Shown: positions 50,276 through 63,331 of the stretch, in pieces
How the letters are laid out: each line of letters starts with the position of its first letter
Position numbering within the stretch: the first letter of the stretch is position 1
Position numbers and translations under genes: made by a program
Assembly: GCA_034679985.1 (NCBI GenBank)
Contig: JAXITR010000003.1
Coordinates: 28,131 to 92,130, forward strand
Reading direction: 5' to 3'
DNA from: CAMDTE01 sp034679985
GTDB taxonomy: Bacteria > Bacteroidota > Bacteroidia > Flavobacteriales > Schleiferiaceae
DNA: 64,000 nt
Notes under the pieces: generated by a model
Seen by the model: only the letters and a program-made list of their open reading frames with translations
What the model was told of the DNA's origin: nothing
The model's database searches: none

Positions 50276-50412
50276 CAGAAAGACCGAGGGACTGGGCCCT
50301 ACGACGTCTTAGCAACCCGCACAGGGCGGGTGCTACCTCCCGCTGACGACGGCCTCGCGCCGATCGTCGGACAGATGAGCGCTGACAGCCGCCCCCGGCT
50401 TCGGTCTTTCTG
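50276..50412 (+). ncRNA. SAM-I riboswitch (S-box) upstream of metH
   Basis: The closing helix is a perfect 12-bp pair, CAGAAAGACCGA (50276-50287) with TCGGTCTTTCTG (50401-50412). Inside are the S-box signatures GGGACTGGGCCC, TTAGCAACC, GGTGCTACCTCC and GACAGATGAGC. No T-run terminator is seen before the GTG at 50442, which lies 29 nt after the helix, so control of translation is possible. Confidence 0.95.
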
Positions 50413-50441
50413 CATAGGCACTCATTCGTAATGCCCTGCCT

Positions 50442-51442
50442 GTGGAACTCAATCACCCCCTGATTAAAATTGCCCAAGTGCGCGTCTTGATCTTGGACGG
50501 AGCCATGGGTTCCATGCTCCAAACGTATCGGTTGGACGAGGACGGCTACCGCGGCGAGCAGTTTGCCGATTGGCCCCAATCCCTACGCGGGAACAACGAT
50601 TTGTTGAACCTCACCCAGCCGGAAATCGTTCAATCCATTCACGCGGCCTATTTTGAGGCCGGTGCGGACTTGGTGGAAACCAACACGTTCAACGCTCAGT
50701 CCATTTCCCTAGCGGACTACGGCATGTCCCATTTGGTCAAGGAAATCAACCGCGCCGGCGCGGAATTGGCCCGCAAAGCAGCCGACGCCGCGTCCACGCC
50801 GGACCGCCCCCGCTTTGTAGCTGGAGCCATCGGCCCCACCAACCGAACCCTGAGTCTGAGCCCGGACGTCAACCGCCCGGGATACCGCGCCACCACCTTT
50901 GAGGAACTGGTCCGTGCGTATCAGGAGCAAGCGGAGGCCTTGTTGGAAGGCGGCGTAGATGCCCTCTTGGTGGAAACCGTGTTCGACACCCTCAACGCCA
51001 AAGCGGCTTTGTTCGCCGTTGAGGAAGCCTTTGCCGCCACCGGCCAAACCGTCCCCATCCTGGTCAGCGGTACCATTACGGACGCCAGCGGACGCACCTT
51101 GAGCGGCCAAACCACGGAAGCCTTCTTGATCAGCCTCAGTCATTTGCCCTTGCTCAGCATTGGGCTGAACTGCGCCTTGGGCGCCAAAGACCTGCGGCCC
51201 TACCTGCAAACCCTGGCCGCGGAGGCACCCTTCTTGGTAAGTGCCTACCCCAATGCTGGCTTGCCCAACGCTTTGGGCGGGTACGACGAAACCCCCGAGC
51301 AAATGGCAGACGCCGTTGAGGAGTACCTCCAACTTGGCTTGGTCAATATTTTGGGCGGTTGCTGCGGCACCACGCCCGAGCACATTCGGGCCTTTGCCGC
51401 CAAAGCCGCACGTTACGAACCCAGACCTCTTCCTGCCGCCTT

Positions 51443-51446
<4 letters not shown>
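50442..51446 (+). CDS. metH: Methionine synthase, homocysteine-binding component (MetH N-terminal part)
   Basis: Homocysteine S-methyltransferase domain as a separate 334-residue protein: LILDGAMGSMLQTYRLDEDGYRG near the start, the VETNTFNAQ segment, and zinc ligands in SIGLNCALGA and GGCCGTTPEHI. It starts with GTG at 50442, 29 nt after the SAM-I riboswitch. The last bases overlap the next gene by 4 nt (ATGA). With the second gene it makes a complete cobalamin-dependent methionine synthase. Confidence 0.95.
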
Positions 51447-54079
<2,633 letters not shown>

Positions 54080-54128
54080 CCCCCCTTCACCACAAAGCAC
54101 TCCTTATACTATTTATTCGCACCACCCC

Positions 54129-55085
54129 GTGAAAGTAACCGACCACATCGCCGCTGCCCAAGGCAAGACGCTATTCAGTTTTGAAATTCTTCCCCCTGTA
54201 AAAGGCACCTCCATCGACGGCCTTTTCCAAAACATCGAACGGCTGATGCAGTTTGACCCCAAATTCATCGACGTCACCAGCCACCGCGAGGAATTTATTT
54301 ACAAGAAGCACCCCAACGGTCTGTTGCAGAAAGTCCACACGCGCAAAAGGCCGGGAACCGTCGGCATCTGTGCGGCCATCCAAAACAAATTCCACGTGGA
54401 CACCGTTCCGCACATTTTGTGCGGCGGCTTTACCGCGGAGGAAACGGAGTACGCCCTGATTGATTTGCATTATTTGGGCATAAACAACGTTTTGTTGCTG
54501 CGGGGCGACGCCTTAAAGTCCGAAGCGCAATTCACTCCCGAGCCCGGTGGTCATGCGCACGCGTTGGACCTCATCCAACAAGTAGTGGGGTTGAACCGCG
54601 GCCAGTACCTCCACGACGAGGTACAAAATACCAATCCCTCCAATTTTTGCATTGGGGTTGCGGGCTACCCGGAAAAGCACTTTGAGGCGCCCAACACCAA
54701 AGCGGACTTGCGCCACCTCAAGGCCAAGGTGGAGGCAGGTGCGGAGTATATTGTGACGCAAATGTTTTTTGACAACGCTGCTTACTTCAAGTTTGTGGAG
54801 GATTGCCGCGCCGCCGGCATCAGCGTCCCCATCATCCCCGGGCTGAAACCCATTACAACCGCCAGTCAATTGAACACCGTACCTCGTCATTTTTCCGTGA
54901 CGTTGCCGGACGACTTGGTGGATGCCCTAGAAGCGGCGAAAACCCCCGAGGCCGTCAAAGCCGTAGGGGTGGAGTGGACCATCGCCCAGTCCCGTGAATT
55001 GATGGCTGCCGGCGTTCCGGTTCTGCACTACTACACCATGGGCAAGGCAGACGAAACCGAGAAGATCGCACGGGCCCTGTTCTAA
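54129..55085 (+). CDS. metF: 5,10-methylenetetrahydrofolate reductase (MetF)
   Basis: Flavoenzyme that makes 5-methyltetrahydrofolate, the methyl donor for MetH. It has 318 residues: FSFEILPPVKG near 16, FIDVTSHRE, HILCGGFT, NVLLLRGD near 120 and VTQMFFDNAAYFKFV near 200. The ORF is open upstream within metH, but the GTG at 54129 matches the family start. It lies 49 nt after metH with no promoter or terminator between, so it should share the SAM-I control. Confidence 0.95.
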   Translation: MKVTDHIAAAQGKTLFSFEILPPVKGTSIDGLFQNIERLMQFDPKFIDVTSHREEFIYKKHPNGLLQKVHTRKRPGTVGICAAIQNKFHVDTVPHILCGGFTAEETEYALIDLHYLGINNVLLLRGDALKSEAQFTPEPGGHAHALDLIQQVVGLNRGQYLHDEVQNTNPSNFCIGVAGYPEKHFEAPNTKADLRHLKAKVEAGAEYIVTQMFFDNAAYFKFVEDCRAAGISVPIIPGLKPITTASQLNTVPRHFSVTLPDDLVDALEAAKTPEAVKAVGVEWTIAQSRELMAAGVPVLHYYTMGKADETEKIARALF

Positions 55086-55137
55086 ATACCCCTAGTCGAA
55101 ACGGCGTGCCGCCCGCGTTTGCCGGTTGAGAAGTCAT

Positions 55138-55581
55138 TTACCGGTTGCGAATGCGCAAGGCATTGCCGTCGTAGGAAATCCGATAAGGCAAAAGGGGGTA
55201 GGTGGTATTCCAGTCCAGCGGTTGGCCGTCAAAGAGCAAGAAGCGCTGACCGTCGCACGGGCATACCGCGTATAAATTGTCCTCCAGTTCCAAGCCACAC
55301 CCGGCTTCCAGATGGTTGGGGCAACACAGGTCCAGCACGGCAAAATCGTCCACATTTCCTTGCAGCGTTCTGCGGTACACCACAATCCCGCGCACTCCGG
55401 CGTCCGGAAGGGTCACGGTGCCGCCCACAAATTGCAGCGCATAACCCGACGGTGTAGACAAATAAACCACCTCGTTGACCGGTACGTACGGCACCGGATG
55501 GGGATTGCGATCGCCGCAACTGATGAATAATGTGCTAATTGCAAATAAGTACAAAACAATTCGATGCATGTGGCCGTTCAT
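55138..55581 (-). CDS. Rieske-like lipoprotein with altered cluster ligands
   Basis: Predicted lipoprotein of 147 residues (lipobox LFISC near residue 22). The mature part resembles a small Rieske fold, but the ligand pattern is off: DLCCPNH in place of CxH, and CPCDGQRF in place of CxxH, with Asp where the second His is expected. Similar small lipoproteins occur in related bacteria. Whether it binds a [2Fe-2S] cluster is open. An ATG at 55569 is an alternative start. It is divergent from the large TonB receptor and convergent with metF. Confidence 0.75.
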   Translation of the reverse strand: MNGHMHRIVLYLFAISTLFISCGDRNPHPVPYVPVNEVVYLSTPSGYALQFVGGTVTLPDAGVRGIVVYRRTLQGNVDDFAVLDLCCPNHLEAGCGLELEDNLYAVCPCDGQRFLLFDGQPLDWNTTYPLLPYRISYDGNALRIRNR

Positions 55582-55672
55582 TTTCTTCTTAACCTATGGT
55601 AAACATAACGCAAACTATCGTTATTTTAGCCCTTTCGTATACCCCTCTATAAAGATCAAAGCCAGCATACCT

Positions 55673-58600
55673 ATGCGCAAACTGATCCTCTTCGGACTCT
55701 CCCTACTGGTTGCATCAACAACCGTTTGGGCACAATCACGTCCCGGTTCCGTCAAAGGAAACGTGGCCGAACGCAAATCAGGCGATGGAATTCCCAACGC
55801 CATCGTCAAAGTAATGGACGGCAAAGTGGTGGAAGCCCAAGGCAAGACCGACTTTGACGGCAACTTCTCCATCTCCCCGGTAGACGAAGGTTCCTACACC
55901 ATCCGCATTGAAGCCTTTGGCATGCAACCCTATGAATTGGGTGGTGCCAAGGTCCCTTCCGGTCGTCCGTTGGTATTGACGGTAAAAATGACCGAGAAAA
56001 CCAACGAATTGGACGTTGTAACCGTAAAAGCAAAGTACGAAGCTCCTTTGGTGGAAACGGGTAAAACGGCTCAAACCTTTGACCAAGAAGTCATCCGAAA
56101 CCTACCACAACGTGGATTGACGGGACTTTTGCAGATGTCTGCCTCTGTTGTGACGAACGAAGCCACGGGTGGGGTGTCCTTCCGCGGAGGTCGCGAAAGC
56201 GGTAACCAGGTTTTTATCGACGGTATTAAGGTTCGGGGAAGCATCAACCTCCCGCGCGACGCCATCCAAACCACGGAAGTCATCACCGGCGGTACGCCCG
56301 CCATCTACGGTGACGTTACCGGCGGGGTTATCTCCACCACCACGCGCGGCCCTTCTTCCAAGTATTTTGGCGCTGGCGAGTACGTTACTTCCCAACTTTT
56401 TGACCCCTACGGCTACAACTTGGGTTCGTTTACCGCTGGTGGTCCCATCATCAAGAACAAGGACGGTCGTGCGGTTGTAGGCTTTTTGCTTTCAACGGAA
56501 TACGAATTCAACAAGGACGGTCGTCCTTACGCCACCGGAGTGTACCGAGTTAAAGAGGACGTATTGGCACGTTTGCAAGAACGTCCGTTGATCCCAACGG
56601 CAACCGGACTGGGAACCATTCAGGCGGGTGAATTGCTTCGTCGCGATTCCTTGGAAACCATTCCTGCGCGATTGAACGTTCGCTCCAACGAATTCCGCGC
56701 AACGTACAACATCAACATCAAGCCCAGCAAAACCACAGGTGTGGTGTTGGGCGGTCGCTTCATTTGGAACGACCGCATGAACGGCGGTTTCTCCAATGCC
56801 TTGACCAACTGGGACAACAACAGCAACTCCATGAACCGCGACGTATCGGCCTACGCCCGATTCACGCAAAACTTTGGTTCTGGAGAAGAGGGTGACCTCA
56901 TCCGCAATGCCTACTACACTGTGCAAGTAGACTTCACGCGCAACTTCGGTCGCACCTGGGATCCCCGCTTGCGCGACAATGTTTTCCAATACGGCCACAT
57001 CGGTACCTTCACCACGGAGCGCTCGCGTTTGTACGGATACGGTTTGGATCAGGCTTCCGGACTCACCGGCTGGCGTCAGCTGCTGAATTTGGACACCAAC
57101 GTACGTTTTGAAGCATCACAGTACAACCCAGTGCTGGCCAACTACACCCAAACCTACTACGATTTGGTGCGTCAAGGCTTGCTCCGCACCGGCGTGCGTA
57201 ACTTGGAGAACATTCGCCAGGGTGGAGGTTTGCTCAACGGCCAGTCCCCGAACGGTATTTACAGCTTGTTCAACAACGTGGGTACGGTAACCGCCAACTA
57301 CAGCTACTTCCAGAACGATCAGTTCCGCGTCACAGCCTCTACCAATTTTGAAATCAAAGGACACCAATTGGTGGCCGGTTTGGAGTACGAACAACGGATT
57401 GACCGCGCCTTCAGCGTGGGCGGCTACGGCCTGTGGACCCTCATGCGCGGTTTGCAGAACGACGCCATCCGTGAATTGGATTTGACCCGTCCGCAAGCCG
57501 TTTACCAAGGCGGAGTATTCCAAGACACCATCAACTATCCTCAAGCATACGACGCCTCCAAGCCGCGCACGTTTGACCGCAACATGCGCCGCAAATTGGG
57601 TCTAGATCCCAACGGATCCGATCTACTGGACATTGATTCCTACGATCCTTCTCTATTCAGCTTGGACATGTTCAGCGCTCAGGAGTTGAACAACTTTGGT
57701 GCAGGTGCTTACGTAAGCTACTTTGGATACAACTTCGACGGTTCCGCCCAAACGTATAACCCCACCATCAACGACTTCTTCAACAAGCGCGATGCTGCGG
57801 GCAACAAAACCTACCCCATCCCAGCATTCCAGCCCATCTATATGGCCGGATACATTCAGGATCAGTTTACGTACAAGGACTTGTTCTTCAACCTGGGTGT
57901 GCGCGTAGATCGCTACGACGCCAACCAGCCCGTTTTGAAGGATGCCTTCTCGTTGTACCCCGCATACACGGTGGGTGAGGCACGCGCTATGGCAGACAAC
58001 TACCCGTGGGTTGCCAACATTCCAGAATCCATGGCAGACGACGCCGTGGTCTATGTGGACAACATCAACAACCCCAAGCGCATCACCGGCTACCGCAAGG
58101 AGTTCGATTGGTTCAACGCCGACGGTTCTCCCCAGTTGAACCCAAAGGAAATTTCCGATTTGTCTGGTGGACAAGCCAAGCCTTGGATTATCAACGACGG
58201 ATCTTGGGTAGACGGTCAGCCGGTACTGAACGCAAACTCCTTCAAGGATTACGATCCCCAGGTGACGGTTTCTCCGCGTATTTCGTTCCAGTTCCCCATC
58301 AGCGGATCTGCTGAATTCTTTGCGCACTACGATTTGTTGGTGCAACGCCCGAACGAAAACACCCGCTTCAACCCGATCAACTACGTGAATTTGGAGTACG
58401 GTTCTGCAACCATTGCCAATCCGGACCTCAAGCCGCAAAAGCAAACGGAGTACGAAATCGGTTTCCGCCAGAAGCTGAACGACCGCTCGGCTTTGAAAAT
58501 TAACGCCTTCTACCGCGAATACCGCGACTTGATTCAGTCCGTATCCGTAACGGAGGCCTACCCCCGCACGTACATTACCTACGGTAACCGCGACTTCACC

Positions 58601-59296
58601 ACGGCGAAGGGCTTCTCCTTCCAATACGACTTGCGCCGTACAGGCAACATCCTGGCTTACGCGAACTACACGTTATCCTATGCGGATGGTACCGGTTCGG
58701 GTGCTAACTCCGGCATTGCCTTGGCGCGTTCGGGTCAGCCGAACTTGCGTTACATCCAGCCGTTGGATTTTGACGTTCGCCACAACTTTGCCGCCAACAT
58801 CGACTTCCGTTTCCAAGACGGAGCGGCCTACAACGGCCCCATTTGGTTCGACAAGAAGGTATTCGCCAATGCGGGCATCAACATCTTGGCCACAGCTCAG
58901 TCCGGTACGCCCTACTCGCGTCGGGACCGAGCTACTTCTTTGACGGACGCCAACGCTCCGGTGGTTGGATTGTTGAACGGATCGCGCTTGCCTTGGCAGA
59001 GCAAGGTGGACATGACGGCAAACAAGGTGTGGTACTTTGGTGCGGACAACCGCAAGAACTTTGAAGTATATGTTCAGGTTTTGAACGTATTGAATCAGTT
59101 GAATGTTTTGAATGTTTATGCCTTTACTGGTTCTCCTTCGGACGATGGTTATCTATCCTCGCCCCAAGGTCAGCAGGGCATCCTGTTCACCACCGATGCA
59201 CAGTCGTTTACCGATCTGTACAACATCGCCATGGTGAGCCCCTTTAATTTCTCTTTGCCGCGCCGAATTCGTTTGGGCGTTCGTTTCGGATTCTAA
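55673..59296 (+). CDS. Large TonB-dependent receptor with CarboxypepD_reg-like domain
   Basis: Outer-membrane protein of 1207 residues. A signal peptide (RKLILFGLSLLVASTTVWAQ) is followed by a carboxypeptidase-regulatory-like domain (about 25-110: GNVAERKSGDGIPNAIV, DFDGNFSISPVDEGSYTI), a plug (about 130-225: GLTGLLQMSASVVT, QVFIDGIKVRG, GGTPAIYGDVTGGVI) and a very long barrel ending PRRIRLGVRFGF. The open frame extends upstream, but the signal peptide sets the ATG at 55673. It heads a three-gene unit with a secreted giant and a PorV-like protein. Confidence 0.9.
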   Translation: MRKLILFGLSLLVASTTVWAQSRPGSVKGNVAERKSGDGIPNAIVKVMDGKVVEAQGKTDFDGNFSISPVDEGSYTIRIEAFGMQPYELGGAKVPSGRPLVLTVKMTEKTNELDVVTVKAKYEAPLVETGKTAQTFDQEVIRNLPQRGLTGLLQMSASVVTNEATGGVSFRGGRESGNQVFIDGIKVRGSINLPRDAIQTTEVITGGTPAIYGDVTGGVISTTTRGPSSKYFGAGEYVTSQLFDPYGYNLGSFTAGGPIIKNKDGRAVVGFLLSTEYEFNKDGRPYATGVYRVKEDVLARLQERPLIPTATGLGTIQAGELLRRDSLETIPARLNVRSNEFRATYNINIKPSKTTGVVLGGRFIWNDRMNGGFSNALTNWDNNSNSMNRDVSAYARFTQNFGSGEEGDLIRNAYYTVQVDFTRNFGRTWDPRLRDNVFQYGHIGTFTTERSRLYGYGLDQASGLTGWRQLLNLDTNVRFEASQYNPVLANYTQTYYDLVRQGLLRTGVRNLENIRQGGGLLNGQSPNGIYSLFNNVGTVTANYSYFQNDQFRVTASTNFEIKGHQLVAGLEYEQRIDRAFSVGGYGLWTLMRGLQNDAIRELDLTRPQAVYQGGVFQDTINYPQAYDASKPRTFDRNMRRKLGLDPNGSDLLDIDSYDPSLFSLDMFSAQELNNFGAGAYVSYFGYNFDGSAQTYNPTINDFFNKRDAAGNKTYPIPAFQPIYMAGYIQDQFTYKDLFFNLGVRVDRYDANQPVLKDAFSLYPAYTVGEARAMADNYPWVANIPESMADDAVVYVDNINNPKRITGYRKEFDWFNADGSPQLNPKEISDLSGGQAKPWIINDGSWVDGQPVLNANSFKDYDPQVTVSPRISFQFPISGSAEFFAHYDLLVQRPNENTRFNPINYVNLEYGSATIANPDLKPQKQTEYEIGFRQKLNDRSALKINAFYREYRDLIQSVSVTEAYPRTYITYGNRDFTTAKGFSFQYDLRRTGNILAYANYTLSYADGTGSGANSGIALARSGQPNLRYIQPLDFDVRHNFAANIDFRFQDGAAYNGPIWFDKKVFANAGINILATAQSGTPYSRRDRATSLTDANAPVVGLLNGSRLPWQSKVDMTANKVWYFGADNRKNFEVYVQVLNVLNQLNVLNVYAFTGSPSDDGYLSSPQGQQGILFTTDAQSFTDLYNIAMVSPFNFSLPRRIRLGVRFGF

Positions 59297-59320
59297 TAGA
59301 CAGTGAATAGTTTGAAGATT

Positions 59321-62300
59321 ATGAACAAGTTGCTGAATAAAGGACTTTTGGCTGCTGCTTTGGCAGTAGGACTTGCATCGTTGGGTTACGCCCGTCCCGG
59401 TGAAGCCGTTGGTGCGCAGTCGGGTAAAAAGGTGCGTTCCAACAAGACGGTTGAGGAATTGTGCCAACCGTCCCGTGCACAAACGGATTTGGACTTGAAT
59501 AACGTGCGCACCACCATCATGGGCGGTGGCGATATGTGGTGGGATTTGAACGTTGCTCGTTACGAGATTCCCAAGGGCTCCAACCGCCACTCCATGTTTG
59601 CAGGTGCTCTTTGGTTAGGTGGTTTGGACGAAGGTGGTCAGCTCAAGTTGGCGGCTATGACCTACCGCTCTCGCGGTAACGACTTCTGGCCCGGTCCGCT
59701 TTCTACAGACGGCTTGGCTTCGGTCAACAAAGACATTTGCGACAAGTACGATCGCCACTGGATCATTTACCGTGAGCAGGTGGATCTCCACCGCGCGTGG
59801 TTGTTGTGCAAGAACGATCCCGATTGCAATCCTGGAGAAAAATTCCCCGGTTACGAAGGCAGCATCCCAGAGATCATCCTGGAATGGCCCGCACACGGTG
59901 TAGACGGAGACCTTCCCTACACCTTGGCTCCGTTCATTGACTTAGACGGAGACAACCGCTACGATCCTTTGGAAGACTACCCCGCGTACGATTTTGATCG
60001 TGCATTTGATTGCCGCAAAAAAGAAACGGACGTCCTCTACGGCGACATGACTCTTTGGTGGGTGTACAACGACCGCGGTAACGTCCACACCGAAACGAGT
60101 GCAGGCGCGTTGGGCTTTGAGATTCGTGCCCAGGCCTTTGCTTTCAACACGAACGACGAGATCAACAACATGACGTTCAATAATTACCGTATTTTGAATA
60201 AGTCGACTTTCCGGTTGACCAATACGTATTTCTCCACCTGGTTTGACCCAGACTTGGGCAACTACACGGACGATATCATCGGTTGCGACATTCCCCGCGG
60301 TTTGGGTTACGTTTACAACGCGGACAACAACGACGAAGGCCCCATTGGTTACGGTTTCAACCCACCTTCCGTGGCGATGGACTTTTTCCAAGGTCCTTTT
60401 GCGGATTACTTCGACGGTTTAGACAACGACCGCGACGGTTGTGTGGACGGTGTACGCGACGCCAACGGTGTTTGCCAGCCCGAGAATCCTGCTACCGGGT
60501 TGAACGAGCGAATCATCATGTCCGGTTTCATGTACTACAACGCCGGTAACGCAGCCACCGGCGATCCGCGAAATGCTTCCGAATTCTACAACTACATGCA
60601 GTCCCGCTGGCGGAACGGCAACCCGTTGGTGGTAGAGAACCCAAGCGGTCCCGGCAACACCTCCAACGGAGACGGTTTTACCCAAGACGGTACCGGATTG
60701 GCTACGAAGTTTGCCTACCCGGGCAACACCTTTGACACGACTTTGCAGAACGATCCTAAGGCTCCCCAGAACTGGTTTGAGTCCCCAGACAACAAGCAGG
60801 ACAAACGTGGCTTGCACAACGCAGGTCCGTTCTCCTTGGCTCCCGGTGCGGTAAACTTCATAACCACCGGTGTGGTTTGGGAACGCGAGTACAACAAACA
60901 AGGCCTGTTTGCTTCAGTAGACAAAGTGATCATTGCGGACGATAAGGCCCAGGCGTTGTTTGACAACTGCTTCCAAATTTTGAACGGACCGGACGCTCCG
61001 GACTTGACCATTCAAGAAATGGACCGTGAGCTTATTTTGATGATGAGCTACCGCGAAGGAGCCAACAACCAGGCATTGGATTATGAAGAGGTTGATCCGC
61101 TCATTCGCAATGCAGACAATACCTATAAGTTTGAAGGTTTCCAAATTTTCCAGTTGAAGAGCAAGAACTCTTCTATTGGAGATCGCTACGACCCTTCTCA
61201 AGCTAAGTTGGTAGCGCAATGCGACATCAAGAATGGTGTGGCACGTATGGTCAACTGGGAGTTGGATCCTACCTTGGATTTGGTTGTGCCTCAAGACATG
61301 ACCCTGAATGCCAACAACGAAGGAGTTAAGTTGTCGTTTAAGGTGTCCGAGGATGCTTTTGCGACCGGTCAGGACCGTCGTTTTGTGAACCACAAAGAAT
61401 ACTACTTTACCGTTGTGGCTTATGCATACAACGAGTACGCTCCATACAGCCCATCTACAGGTGCAGACGGACAGCGTCGTCCGTTCTTGGCTGGCCGAAA
61501 CAACGTAAAGCGATACACCGGAATTCCCCATAAATTCTCCAGCGAGGCTGGCGGAACGGTGGCGAACAGTTTCTACGGATTCAAGCCCCCTGTTACACGC
61601 ATTGAGGGATTAGGCAATGGCGGAAGCTCTATGCAACTGGATCCAGCAAGTGAGAGCGAAATTCTTTCTACCGTTTTCGCAAACGGCTACATGCCCAACC
61701 CCAAGTACTTGGGTGGCTACGGCCCGGTTAACGTTAAAGTCGTCGATCCATTGAATGTTCCTGAGGGTGAATATTACTTGATTTTTGACGGTGTGGGCGG
61801 CAATGCACGTTGGTCAATTCAGGACAAGGTAACCGGTGAAGTTATTGCCAACTCAATGACTTCCATTAAGTTGATCAACGAACAAATCGTTCCTGAACTG
61901 GGTATGTCCGTTGAGATTGCAGATGTAGAAGCACCTGGTTTGGACGAGGATGGCGAACGTAACGGCGGTTTGTTGAACAGCGAGTTGGTGTACTCGGACC
62001 CCACCAAAGCCTGGTATAAAGGTGTTGCGGACGACGATAGTTACAGCCCGTACAACTGGATTTTGGCAGGACCAAATGATCAAGTCACTGCTGCTCCAGG
62101 TAAATTCTATAAGGATATTCCCAACGACCCAAAAGGTTTCTTTGAGACCATATTGGGAGGAACTTGGGCTCCATTCTACTACGTTAGTTCTATTGGTCGC
62201 GGCACTCCGGAAGGTACCACGGTTTACGGCATGGGTCCAGCGGATTCTGCCATGCAAGTGTCTTTGCGTTTGGAACCCAAGAACCTGCAAAGCGTTGACG

Positions 62301-63319
62301 TAGTCTTTTCGAAAGATCCGGCTAAATGGACACGCGTTCCCGTTTTTGAAATGGGCGAAGATGAGGCATTGACGCAAGGTGGTGCTTCTAAGTTTACTTT
62401 GCGCAAGGCAACGGGTTGGGACAAGAGCAACGGTCAGTTGGTGCCCAGCAGCACTATTGGTTGGAGCTACTTCCCTGGATATGCCATTAACGTGGAAACA
62501 GGCACTCGTCTGAACATGGCTTTTGGTGAGAACAGCTGGATGTTGTCCGACAACGGTGGAGACATGAAGTTCAACCCAACTTCTCGCGAACGAGTTTTCC
62601 CGCAAGATCCGGTAACCGGCGGATTCCGCTTCGGTGGCCAGCACTACATCTACGTGTTTGCCCCAACGGTTCGCAAGGGAACCAGCGTTGTTGATCTTTC
62701 GTACAAAGGCGATGATCCAACCGCACACCCCTTGTACAACGAGATCACCAACATCGCTACCGGAACCAACCGCCAAACGTTTACGCGTTCGATCATGTGG
62801 TGTTCTTTAGGCATGGTTCAACAGCAGTTCGACGGTTTGGATTTGTACTCCAACATGCCGTCTGATTTGCGTGTGCGCATCCGTACGGCTCGTCCCTACG
62901 AGAAATTGGCAGTAGATAATTCAAACAGTGGAAATCCCAAGTACTTGTTCAGCACGGTAGGTCTAGCAACGGGTAAGGGAATTAACTCCGTAGCGGTAAG
63001 TGCTTTGGACGCCATCCGTGTGGTTCCCAACCCGTACTTGTCCCAAAGTGCCTACGAAAGTTCTCAGTTGGACAATTTGGTGAAGATCACCAACCTGCCT
63101 GAGAATTGCGTGGTATCCGTATACACTACCGACGGTTCGTTGGTGCGCACTTTGCGCAAGGACAACACCGACACGTGGATGTTTTGGGATTTGAAAAACA
63201 ACTACGGCGTTCCCATCGCGAGCGGTGTGTACATCATCCACATCAAGGCAGACGGAATTGGTGAGAAAGTCATCAAGTGGTTTGGTACCATGCGTCCTTT
63301 TGACCCGACGGGCTTCTAA
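59321..63319 (+). CDS. Giant secreted protein with T9SS-style C-terminal domain
   Basis: Protein of 1332 residues with a signal peptide (NKLLNKGLLAAALAVGLASLGYA). Acidic loops that look calcium-binding occur at 207-216 (DLDGDNRYDP) and near 367 (DGLDNDRDGCVDG). The last 90 residues start VVPNPYLSQ and continue with VSVYTTDGSLVRTL and GVPIASGVYIIHIKADG, the pattern of FlgD-like/T9SS C-terminal domains, then 16 extra residues. I do not recognise the central part. The gene begins 24 nt after the TonB receptor and ends 12 nt before the PorV-like gene. GC content falls in its second half. Confidence 0.8.
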   Translation: MNKLLNKGLLAAALAVGLASLGYARPGEAVGAQSGKKVRSNKTVEELCQPSRAQTDLDLNNVRTTIMGGGDMWWDLNVARYEIPKGSNRHSMFAGALWLGGLDEGGQLKLAAMTYRSRGNDFWPGPLSTDGLASVNKDICDKYDRHWIIYREQVDLHRAWLLCKNDPDCNPGEKFPGYEGSIPEIILEWPAHGVDGDLPYTLAPFIDLDGDNRYDPLEDYPAYDFDRAFDCRKKETDVLYGDMTLWWVYNDRGNVHTETSAGALGFEIRAQAFAFNTNDEINNMTFNNYRILNKSTFRLTNTYFSTWFDPDLGNYTDDIIGCDIPRGLGYVYNADNNDEGPIGYGFNPPSVAMDFFQGPFADYFDGLDNDRDGCVDGVRDANGVCQPENPATGLNERIIMSGFMYYNAGNAATGDPRNASEFYNYMQSRWRNGNPLVVENPSGPGNTSNGDGFTQDGTGLATKFAYPGNTFDTTLQNDPKAPQNWFESPDNKQDKRGLHNAGPFSLAPGAVNFITTGVVWEREYNKQGLFASVDKVIIADDKAQALFDNCFQILNGPDAPDLTIQEMDRELILMMSYREGANNQALDYEEVDPLIRNADNTYKFEGFQIFQLKSKNSSIGDRYDPSQAKLVAQCDIKNGVARMVNWELDPTLDLVVPQDMTLNANNEGVKLSFKVSEDAFATGQDRRFVNHKEYYFTVVAYAYNEYAPYSPSTGADGQRRPFLAGRNNVKRYTGIPHKFSSEAGGTVANSFYGFKPPVTRIEGLGNGGSSMQLDPASESEILSTVFANGYMPNPKYLGGYGPVNVKVVDPLNVPEGEYYLIFDGVGGNARWSIQDKVTGEVIANSMTSIKLINEQIVPELGMSVEIADVEAPGLDEDGERNGGLLNSELVYSDPTKAWYKGVADDDSYSPYNWILAGPNDQVTAAPGKFYKDIPNDPKGFFETILGGTWAPFYYVSSIGRGTPEGTTVYGMGPADSAMQVSLRLEPKNLQSVDVVFSKDPAKWTRVPVFEMGEDEALTQGGASKFTLRKATGWDKSNGQLVPSSTIGWSYFPGYAINVETGTRLNMAFGENSWMLSDNGGDMKFNPTSRERVFPQDPVTGGFRFGGQHYIYVFAPTVRKGTSVVDLSYKGDDPTAHPLYNEITNIATGTNRQTFTRSIMWCSLGMVQQQFDGLDLYSNMPSDLRVRIRTARPYEKLAVDNSNSGNPKYLFSTVGLATGKGINSVAVSALDAIRVVPNPYLSQSAYESSQLDNLVKITNLPENCVVSVYTTDGSLVRTLRKDNTDTWMFWDLKNNYGVPIASGVYIIHIKADGIGEKVIKWFGTMRPFDPTGF

Positions 63320-63331
63320 TAGCAATAGATT

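Noticed and set aside
57653..58624. 323-codon minus-strand open frame
   Set aside because: It is antisense to the large TonB receptor barrel, with no protein features.
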